A DNA stretch of 11,407 bases from assembly GCA_947305255.1 (NCBI GenBank), contig CAMZDE010000030.1, forward strand, positions 1-11,407, given 5' to 3'. The position numbers and the translations under genes are program-made. Numbering within the stretch: the stretch's first letter is position 1; every line of letters begins with the position of its first letter. The notes under the pieces were generated by a model. It saw only the letters and a program-made list of their open reading frames with translations. It was not told the origin of the DNA and searched no databases. Positions 6,701 through 11,407 of this stretch are shown here, one piece after another. Origin of the DNA: an uncultured Alphaproteobacteria bacterium. Its GTDB lineage: Bacteria > Pseudomonadota > Alphaproteobacteria > Rs-D84.

Positions 6701-7239
6701 ACATTATCGCGCTTCAAACAATTTGTGTATTTTTTAACACATTGATCGGTCGGCAACAAATTCGACAAATGTGCACCAATAACCATTTGCCCCAAAACAC
6801 TGCCGTCTGTGGGGTATGTATAGCGCGTCACTTCGCCATAACTGTTTTGTGTTTGAACATTAGAAAGGGCCGTCACAGACGATGTTCCGAACAAACTATT
6901 AATACCGTTTGACGAACATTGATAAAGCGTGCTTAAACAATTTGGCATTTTCGCGTGCAACAAAACGTTTGTTGTACATTCTTCCATATTTGGACCGCAA
7001 ACATCCGCACCCTTTAAGCAGCCAGTGTACGCATCAATGCATTCAGTATCAGTGAATGTTGATGCACTGGACGAAGTGGTTGTCGCAGTTGACGTTCCGT
7101 TCGACACAATCCAACCCGCCACCGAAGGCAACCGACGCGCCGCAGTTTGAACCATACTGACCCGCGAAGCCGCCCCATTTGCGCCAGACACAGCCGCAAT
7201 TAACGAAATAAAACCAAATGTTTTGATGATATGTTTCAT
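3745..7239 (-). CDS. Giant exported cysteine-repeat protein with two C-terminal membrane segments
   Basis: I recognise no named family for this 1164-residue protein. Residues 1-23 are a signal peptide (MKHIIKTFGF, then ISLIAAVSGANGA), followed by a Ser/Thr-rich linker (46-62). A cysteine motif, C-x6-C-x4-6-C-x6-7-C, occurs five times (67-88, 167-188, 250-269, 382-402, 502-521). The first two copies sit in clearly duplicated 52-residue units exactly 100 residues apart (67-118 and 167-218), each ending in LFG. There are 44 cysteines, thinning out after residue 660. Gly/Ala-rich hydrophobic segments at 832-849 (after a basic stretch, then RRWW) and about 1091-1116 could span the membrane. The end is acidic (YGDVISFELD). 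The start is supported by the signal peptide and by GGAG 7 bases upstream. It is probably a monocistronic envelope or surface protein stabilised by disulfides; function unknown. Confidence 0.9.
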   Translation of the reverse strand: MKHIIKTFGFISLIAAVSGANGAASRVSMVQTAARRLPSVAGWIVSNGTSTATTTSSSASTFTDTECIDAYTGCLKGADVCGPNMEECTTNVLLHAKMPNCLSTLYQCSSNGINSLFGTSSVTALSNVQTQNSYGEVTRYTYPTDGSVLGQMVIGAHLSNLLPTDQCVKKYTNCLKRDNVCGADFELCTTDSEFKKQSLNCASTLARCQSDGLIELFGSTNTSVYMAGSRIRTAIDEGAALAAVNAVATCYKVADQCILGACAANPTRCIVDSSAVLAEIGEAIADGSIVPADRLSSIASTITSRDIAGYLKNACLDTIGGNKYCYATFLGNGQMPTNAQLQDEDNRAEIFDEAYSARMNNAMKQKIQDLLDKFDKRTKNKCVETIKSCAMRNCGSGIGSVCYSQVFGSTSTEKHINGANTYGEIQYGCEAITNTDANCQYAAASVNNNTYTYTYTDNSVFTTLFPEYSVGFTDPISVVATLDALLSSSYNDAAIAQMKKQCQTVALGCVRSMCGKDFTNCYRNRTDIISGTYNTDSAKFNRSMNKMGGVLDYNVVIGLCLNTVKSSSTCEEHLKIAAAEWLHDQDTTSWSNGNSQYSSVREAWRDANTTGVDLNAGKNVLIGCAISVEEAQAKEDCVAYDRAEPINGKCDGVMDEDGCIYSEPVYQNQSEYTITNAAKSLFQQLLVDVETEAQAKYNAKLTAEQNMCYANNNGGIKGTTDSGSTFQWVKLKTAKIPKNYASKGLLAKQFTTSNDLYGSFCRARITVMSDDKDIQDNLGADAVAYFAVGDPFTCGSWISRSTLDKISKVVGDRARKKAGEDSRKDEVERRWWTIGSSVLAGLGTYAGVDSLQRNGKSLGGLLNSDNKYVQTEDQKTAAANCSKEVDAAYNIWSEHFDDANISTRADYYNQAVNYANRALRYARTINGFSSDSSVSKISFARADYTDGVAGKNTYGWNKTNQKLIQDGADALIKSTNPVCNATCQSYLNLVLNELKKSLPDEYTINNVKRYYDLAINNCANGVESTRNACLMVAGVGESTSVTFDNLVDSQLGVGAKDARYTFYNKDFDNNLNALRKFCDNKQNANEGSSRWGRFGVNAGAGVVAAGLTALTVYNIVDDAQKVKYENAENEAIDEWMEDVGSHISCYLGSEELGTYGDVISFELD

Positions 7240-7270
7240 CCCCTTTCTCCATTTTATTTATATTTATTTT

Positions 7271-7276
7271 ATCATA
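7271..7276 (-). promoter_or_regulatory. Possible -10 box of the large Cys-rich gene
   Basis: TATGAT on the minus strand lies 32 bases upstream of the ATG at 7239, followed by AT-rich sequence and the GGAG ribosome site. No convincing -35 hexamer is present at 16-18 bases. The 84-base gap after rluD (7240-7323) shows no hairpin terminator either, so read-through from the upstream operon is possible. A GAAAAATAA direct repeat occurs within this gap. Confidence 0.35.
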
Positions 7277-7323
7277 GTCTGAAAAATAATGAAAGCGAAA
7301 AATAACGTTTTTACAATAAAAAA

Positions 7324-8283
7324 TTATTCGTTATCCAAAATATATTTTAATTCCATCATATCGTCAGGCAAACGCGTTTTGAAATGCATTTTTTCGCCCG
7401 TCACAGGATGAATAAATTCGAGAACTTCTGCATGCAACATTTGGCCATCGTGATTTTTCAGAAAATCCAACAAATCCGGATTTTTTACAGAACCAATATG
7501 CGATTTTTCACGACCATAAAGGTCATCACAAACAACCGGAAAACCATGCGCTGACAAATGAACCCTGATTTGATGTGTGCGACCCGTCATTAACGTGCAA
7601 CGAAACATTGAAATACCAGTTTTATTCCAAACGTCCGCAACATTCACAATCGTATGCGCCGGTTTGCCACCCGATTTCACCATAGACATCTTTTGACGAT
7701 TACGCGAAGAACGTGCGATATTTCCCGTAATATCTGCCCCACCCCACGTCGGAACACCCCAAACAAAGGCAACATATTTTCGCGTTAAATCGTGTGCCGA
7801 AAAAATCTTGACCAGACCACGATAGGCTGCATCGCTTTTGGCAAAAACCATAACACCACTGGTATTTTTATCAAGACGATGAACAACCCCTGGACGCGTC
7901 ACCCCACCCAGCGCAGACAAATGCGTATGCGATAATAAATTTTGAACCAATGTTCCTGTCTTGTTACCCGCACTGGGGTACATAACAACGCCGCGCGGTT
8001 TGTTTATCACGATTATATCATCGTCTTCGTACAAAATATCTAAATCAAAATCGTTTGAAATATTGTCGTATGCGACGTCTGATTTTTTCTCTGATATTTC
8101 AACTATGAATTCGTCGCCAACCTTGGTTTTTTCAGCCAATTTAACAGGCGTACCATTTGCACGTTTTATAGAAAACTTTTGAATTTCACTGCGCGAAAAA
8201 TCCGGCATTTTTGCCGACAAAAATTTATCAACACGTTGGCCCGCGTTATCATTATCAACAATGAAAGTTTGAAATTCTGACAT
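7324..8283 (-). CDS. rluD: RluA/RluD-family 23S rRNA pseudouridine synthase
   Basis: This enzyme converts specific uridines of 23S rRNA to pseudouridine in the cytoplasm during large-subunit assembly. The 319 residues match the family length. Residues 1-65 look like an S4 RNA-binding domain (RVDKFLSAKMPDFSRSEIQK). The catalytic domain follows, with INKPRGVVMYP (93-103), the signature HRLDKNTSGVMVFAKS (135-150) containing catalytic Asp138, GRTHQIRVHL (234-243) and LHAEVLEFIHPVTGE (283-297). The S4 domain and TRPGVVHRLDKNTSG fit RluD (U1911/1915/1917) better than RluA; RluC is an alternative. It starts 2 bases after the stop of the preceding gene and has no clear ribosome site (AAAGATAAAAAATAAAC upstream), so translation is probably coupled. 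It is the last gene of the series. Confidence 0.93.
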   Translation of the reverse strand: MSEFQTFIVDNDNAGQRVDKFLSAKMPDFSRSEIQKFSIKRANGTPVKLAEKTKVGDEFIVEISEKKSDVAYDNISNDFDLDILYEDDDIIVINKPRGVVMYPSAGNKTGTLVQNLLSHTHLSALGGVTRPGVVHRLDKNTSGVMVFAKSDAAYRGLVKIFSAHDLTRKYVAFVWGVPTWGGADITGNIARSSRNRQKMSMVKSGGKPAHTIVNVADVWNKTGISMFRCTLMTGRTHQIRVHLSAHGFPVVCDDLYGREKSHIGSVKNPDLLDFLKNHDGQMLHAEVLEFIHPVTGEKMHFKTRLPDDMMELKYILDNE

Positions 8284-8285
8284 GT

Positions 8286-8786
8286 TTATTTTTTATCTTT
8301 CCAATCTGGGCCACGTTGGCATTTTGAAATATCAATAGTAAAATTGCGATCGCCTTCTATCGGGCATGTTATTATTCCGGTTGTGCGCGCCTCTAAGGCA
8401 TCTTCGGTAGCGTTACGCCATGCAAAAGACACGCTATCTGGTTTATAAATACACACCAACCGCAAATCATGATCTGGTTTGCCATTTGGTGACAACCAAA
8501 CACGAACGTTGCTGGCTTCGCCATAGCATGGGAACGCGTCCAAATAATACAACACCAATCCTTGTTTTACTAAATCACGATCAACACCTTTGATTTTACC
8601 CGTATATTGATGCAGAGACAAACCGGTGACACCTTCCCAATCAACAGTTGTTGAAAAAATACTGACCCGTGAAACAGGTGTTGGTGTTGGAACCGGTGCC
8701 GGTGTTGGTGGCGTTTGCGGGGAATCTGTCGCAAAAGCGTTCAAACACACAAAACATAATGCAAAAAAAGACGATATTATTTTCAT
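8286..8786 (-). CDS. Small exported protein with proline-rich linker, function unknown
   Basis: I do not recognise this 166-residue protein. Residues 1-19 form a signal peptide (MKIISSFFALCFVCLNAFA). A Pro/Thr-rich spacer follows (22-38, PPTPAPVPTPTPV), then a domain of about 125 residues with four cysteines (87, 112, 141, 156), enough for two disulfides. The linker suggests that the domain stands off from a membrane or wall partner, or is mobile. The start codon overlaps the stop of the upstream zinc-ribbon gene (ATGA), and AAAGGA lies 6-7 bases before it, so the two are probably co-translated. The rluD-type gene follows after 2 bases. The domain has no motif that suggests catalysis. Coding is well supported by the overlaps and the signal peptide. 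Confidence 0.85.
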   Translation of the reverse strand: MKIISSFFALCFVCLNAFATDSPQTPPTPAPVPTPTPVSRVSIFSTTVDWEGVTGLSLHQYTGKIKGVDRDLVKQGLVLYYLDAFPCYGEASNVRVWLSPNGKPDHDLRLVCIYKPDSVSFAWRNATEDALEARTTGIITCPIEGDRNFTIDISKCQRGPDWKDKK

Positions 8787-9295
8787 TTTATTTCCTTTAA
8801 TTCAACCGATATACGTTTTACGTTCGTCGGGTCAACCGTTAAGACATGATTAAATGTCACCGTGGTTCTTGAATCCAATAATGTGACGGGGGGTATAAAA
8901 GTTTGGCGCGACAAAACATTACCAGACGCATCGTGTGATATGATTATTATATTTGGCAAACCATAAATATCATCAGTGTTATTCGTAATATTCCCCGAAA
9001 CAAAAATTCGGTTATTTCCTTTTTCATCAACAATGACATGAACATCTTTTTCGTTAATAGATGCAACCAAAGGTTTTTGTCGCGATTTATCGTTTTGAAA
9101 ACCAACAATTACAACAAAAGAAAAAATACACGCCGCAGCAAATGCAGTCAATGCCGCGATAAATTTCAAAACAGAATTTTGCCGCAACGACCGACGTGGC
9201 GTCCAAACGTGACCACACACAGCGCATTTCACAGGCACATTCGGCATGCGATCCAAACTATATTCCGTCTTACAAAAATCACACGTTGTTTTCAT
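8783..9295 (-). CDS. Zinc-ribbon membrane protein (MJ0042-type zinc finger, DUF3426-like)
   Basis: This protein of 170 residues starts with a zinc ribbon, CDFC (5-8) and CAVC (24-27), followed by GHVW, as in the MJ0042 zinc-finger family common in Alphaproteobacteria. A basic stretch (RRSLRQN) leads into one membrane span (about 43-65). The remainder (67-170), containing NNTDDIYGLPNIIIISHD and TFNHVLTVDP, is a beta-rich domain of the DUF3426 kind, with conserved turns such as SGNITNN. The expected topology is ribbon in the cytoplasm and domain outside. The start at 9295 is chosen because the zinc ribbon begins at once; a longer frame reaches back into the preceding gene and is rejected. The ribosome site is weak (GGGTG). 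Family roles are poorly defined. It overlaps the next gene by 4 bases. Confidence 0.88.
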   Translation of the reverse strand: MKTTCDFCKTEYSLDRMPNVPVKCAVCGHVWTPRRSLRQNSVLKFIAALTAFAAACIFSFVVIVGFQNDKSRQKPLVASINEKDVHVIVDEKGNNRIFVSGNITNNTDDIYGLPNIIIISHDASGNVLSRQTFIPPVTLLDSRTTVTFNHVLTVDPTNVKRISVELKEIK

Positions 9296-9322
9296 ATTAC
9301 ACCCATGTCTTGTATAAAATTT

Positions 9323-9350
9323 GTTATAGCATAAATTATATAAAAAGCAA
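9323..9350 (-). promoter_or_regulatory. Candidate promoter of the zinc-ribbon gene
   Basis: On the minus strand TTGCTT (9345-9350) is followed after 16 bases by TATAAC (9323-9328), with a predicted start near 9316 and a 20-base leader to the ATG at 9295. The 55-base gap after the prepilin-like gene is almost all A and T and has no terminator hairpin. The zinc-ribbon, exported-protein and rluD genes may therefore be expressed both from here and by read-through. Confidence 0.5.
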
Positions 9351-11198
9351 TTATTTTGGATGCGCGATATAATCATCAATACACGATTGCAATGCAGAAC
9401 CCGTGTGAATGCTTTTATCTTTGGAACATGACACACATGCGTTTACATAATCCAAACCGTTTTGTTTTCCAACAAACCCCGTACAGGACAAACAAAGCGC
9501 GAAAGATTCAACGACTGGTGGCGGATTTGGAATAACGCTTTGGTCATCGTATATATCGTACCCAGATGAACCTTTGCCTTCGTCTGGATAAAGCGCATGA
9601 CAACCCGTTATAACATTGATATATTGTTCCAGTTTTCCACTGTTTGAATTGCTGCAATGAATACCGTCTGATTCATAACTTTCGCATACATAACTTACCC
9701 CGTTTAGCGCGCAAAATTGTTTAAAAAATGTGTCGTCTTTGTATTTTCCGTAACTGCATGCTTCTATTAAATGATATTTTCTGTTAATCAATGTTTGTGC
9801 GCTATGTAATTCAGTCAAAGATTGTGAAACATTTTCTACTTTCAAGACATTTTTTGTTGTGTTCCAAAAAAAATCACGCGAAAACAAATGAAATTTACTA
9901 TTAGCAAAATCGCCGCCACTGGAACCGTTAAAAGAATTTTCGTCATTTTTAACAAAATAATCCAACATAGATAACAGTCCGGATTTTTCATACCCCATAC
10001 CTGTTAATGTGATATCGTAAAAATTCGCTTCGTTTTTACTTTTACCATCAACTTCCCAATAAAACTTTCTGTCTGGACTGGTAATTCTTTTGGAAATCAC
10101 CAAACGTGGCGTAATTACACGTCCATCGCCAACAGTTATTGTACCAGAAACAGTTTCAGGAATAACCATACGTCTGCCCACAATTAAATATTTTGAATCA
10201 ATAGAAAACTTGGTTAATGTCATTTCATACGATGTTAGGTTCGGTGTAACACAATCGCTGAATTTTCCAATACCGCGCGCTGTTAATTTTTCTGTGACGT
10301 TTAATGTTCCACCTGAATTGATTGTTAAATACCCACGTACAATCGCTTTGTCACCCATGCAATCTGATTTGATAGTAGTTGGTTTCGTAAAATATGTATT
10401 TGATGCGATTATGTTTCCCAGATTATCAGAACCATTACCATGAATTGTTAAATCCATAGAAAACCCAGCATTATACGCACGCAAATCATTTACATTATCA
10501 ATATCATGTCCATCAAGATTTAACCAGGACAACATCGTGGCATCATCTTCACTGCCCGACGGCAGACGCCACAAATATTTTGAATATCCGCGCATAGTAT
10601 CGGTTGTTTGAATGATACCTTCGTCAATATTGTTAAAACTGAACTCTGTTTTTAGTGTTTGGAAAGAATTATAGCCACCTTGGACATTATCACCATCTAA
10701 AAATCCGACTTTACCGCCACCTAATCTGACAATTTCACGTGTACGCAACGCATTTATATTTTGGTTATTCAAAAGAACAACGCCCTGCAATACAGGTTGA
10801 TCAGTATTATCCGCAGACTTTAATATACGCAATTTATAATCATTTTTAAAATCGTTCGCAAATTCAACCGTTAAACCATAATTGATTAAACCACGTGGAT
10901 TTTCGTCATCATAATTAGATAATATTAAACAATCTATGACATCTGGATCGGTATTATTTTCGGAAAAAACACTGACACCTTGGCGTAATAAAACTTCCCT
11001 GTTTTCGAAAATGCAACGTTCCAGTGCGCTCTGCACTGTTTCCATCTGTTTAACTATCGCGATATTACGTGCACGTTCGATAGTATTTTTTTGATATCTG
11101 AACACAAACGGAATTATTATCGCCGCCAATGCTACCGACAACATCAGTTCCAATAACATACCGCCACGTTGAAAATTAAAACCTTTTGTATTCATCAT
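9351..11198 (-). CDS. Large prepilin-like protein resembling PilV (type IVb minor pilin)
   Basis: This protein of 615 residues has a short basic leader ending RGG (11-13), then MLLELMLSVALAAIIIPFVF (14-33). That is a class III prepilin signal; cleavage after G12 puts Glu17 at the +5 position. A pilin-type helix continues (RYQKNTIERARNIAIVKQMETVQ). Residues 205-245 (YLWRLPSGSEDDATMLSWLN, then LDGHDIDNVNDLRA) resemble the constant region of shufflon-type PilV adhesive minor pilins, followed by repetitive beta-rich sequence (250-380). The tail (481-606) has ten cysteines, including CLSC (569-572) and CVSC (588-591). The start is one of two adjacent ATGs (11198 or 11195) after AGAGAAG, 7 bases past the upstream stop. 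Prepilin status is fairly sure; PilV kinship is from motif resemblance. A pseudopilin of a secretion system is the alternative. Confidence 0.8.
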   Translation of the reverse strand: MMNTKGFNFQRGGMLLELMLSVALAAIIIPFVFRYQKNTIERARNIAIVKQMETVQSALERCIFENREVLLRQGVSVFSENNTDPDVIDCLILSNYDDENPRGLINYGLTVEFANDFKNDYKLRILKSADNTDQPVLQGVVLLNNQNINALRTREIVRLGGGKVGFLDGDNVQGGYNSFQTLKTEFSFNNIDEGIIQTTDTMRGYSKYLWRLPSGSEDDATMLSWLNLDGHDIDNVNDLRAYNAGFSMDLTIHGNGSDNLGNIIASNTYFTKPTTIKSDCMGDKAIVRGYLTINSGGTLNVTEKLTARGIGKFSDCVTPNLTSYEMTLTKFSIDSKYLIVGRRMVIPETVSGTITVGDGRVITPRLVISKRITSPDRKFYWEVDGKSKNEANFYDITLTGMGYEKSGLLSMLDYFVKNDENSFNGSSGGDFANSKFHLFSRDFFWNTTKNVLKVENVSQSLTELHSAQTLINRKYHLIEACSYGKYKDDTFFKQFCALNGVSYVCESYESDGIHCSNSNSGKLEQYINVITGCHALYPDEGKGSSGYDIYDDQSVIPNPPPVVESFALCLSCTGFVGKQNGLDYVNACVSCSKDKSIHTGSALQSCIDDYIAHPK

Positions 11199-11205
11199 GT
11201 CTTCT

Positions 11206-11407
11206 CTATTTATACCATTTATCTGACAAAACATAGTCGAATTTGTTTGCTTCAAAATATTTAGTATTTATATCTAAAACTTCTGGTGCGTTCACTTCTT
11301 GAACAACAAGTGTTTGTATAGATGGCGCAGACGGTTTGTTAACAGTGTCTGGGTTTGGCCATTTCCAAACATAAGAAAATTCAAGACGATTTGTTTTTTT
11401 ACCGTCA
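11206..11407 (-). CDS. 3' end of an unidentified protein gene
   Basis: Only the last 66 codons are present. The frame is open from the right edge (first full codon at 11406) to a TAG at 11206-11208. The end reads NRLEFSYVWKWPNPD, then a Pro-containing stretch (NKPSAPSIQT), QEVNAPEVLD, and KFDYVLSDKWYK at the C terminus. I do not recognise a family, and no membrane segment or cysteine is present in this part. The stop lies 7 bases before the start of the prepilin-like gene, so the two are probably one operon, which makes a pilus-related or surface role likely but unproven. Confidence 0.75.
   Translation of the reverse strand, partial: DGKKTNRLEFSYVWKWPNPDTVNKPSAPSIQTLVVQEVNAPEVLDINTKYFEANKFDYVLSDKWYK

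Noticed and set aside
9296..9436. Longer start for the zinc-ribbon gene
   Set aside because: It would add 47 residues of unlikely sequence ahead of the zinc ribbon and overlap the prepilin-like gene by 86 bases; family members begin at the ribbon.
9351..11198. Shufflon recombination sites within the PilV-like gene
   Set aside because: I found no repeated inverted sfx-like sequences in or after the gene, and the adjacent downstream genes are not alternative C-terminal segments.
1..11407. CRISPR array, insertion sequence or prophage
   Set aside because: No regularly spaced repeats, transposase or integrase motifs, or terminal inverted repeats with target duplications were seen.

Overview
The window looks like chromosomal DNA of an AT-leaning alphaproteobacterium, probably a small-genome, host-associated (gut-type) lineage. 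The evidence is the 16S rRNA 5' end (the gagtttgatcctggctcag motif, then AACGAACGCTGGCGGCAGG, read on the minus strand), a lipid A gene (lpxD), AT-rich intergenic regions with clear sigma70-type promoters, and a 200-residue exported protein with a YVKGAYN motif that I associate with uncultured gut alphaproteobacteria. The lineage is an inference; class Alphaproteobacteria is fairly safe.

Layout. Bases 1-48 are the first bases of a 16S rRNA gene running off the left edge on the minus strand. Its leader (about 49-372) and a strong promoter (379-407) follow. The next 300 bases are AT-rich, hold a nested inverted repeat, and lead into tandem TATAAT boxes that serve the only plus-strand gene, an exported Cys-rich protein of unknown function (720-1550). 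A bidirectional terminator (1596-1621) separates it from a convergent minus-strand gene (1629-2231) for the small YVKGAYN protein. That gene has a promoter about 200 bases upstream of its start codon, and the intervening leader folds like a transcription attenuator. Next come lpxD (2534-3574), with its own promoter and terminator, and a very large Cys-rich exported protein of 1164 residues (3745-7239) ending in a strong hairpin terminator.

The right third is a close-packed minus-strand series. From upstream to downstream it holds an unidentified partial gene (11206-11407), a large prepilin-like protein resembling PilV (9351-11198), a zinc-ribbon, single-membrane-span protein (8783-9295), a small exported Pro-linker protein overlapping it by 4 bases (8286-8786), and an RluD-type rRNA pseudouridine synthase 2 bases further on (7324-8283).

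How the genes relate. The 16S gene and RluD belong to ribosome production and lpxD to outer-membrane lipid A synthesis. Most of the rest is predicted to be exported or membrane-anchored. Four exported proteins carry 4, 10-11, about 14 and 44 cysteines, which suggests an envelope that relies on disulfide bonds. The features most worth following up are the attenuator-like leader (2264-2433), the 44-cysteine protein with a 100-residue internal repeat, and the PilV-like giant prepilin with its Cys-rich tail.
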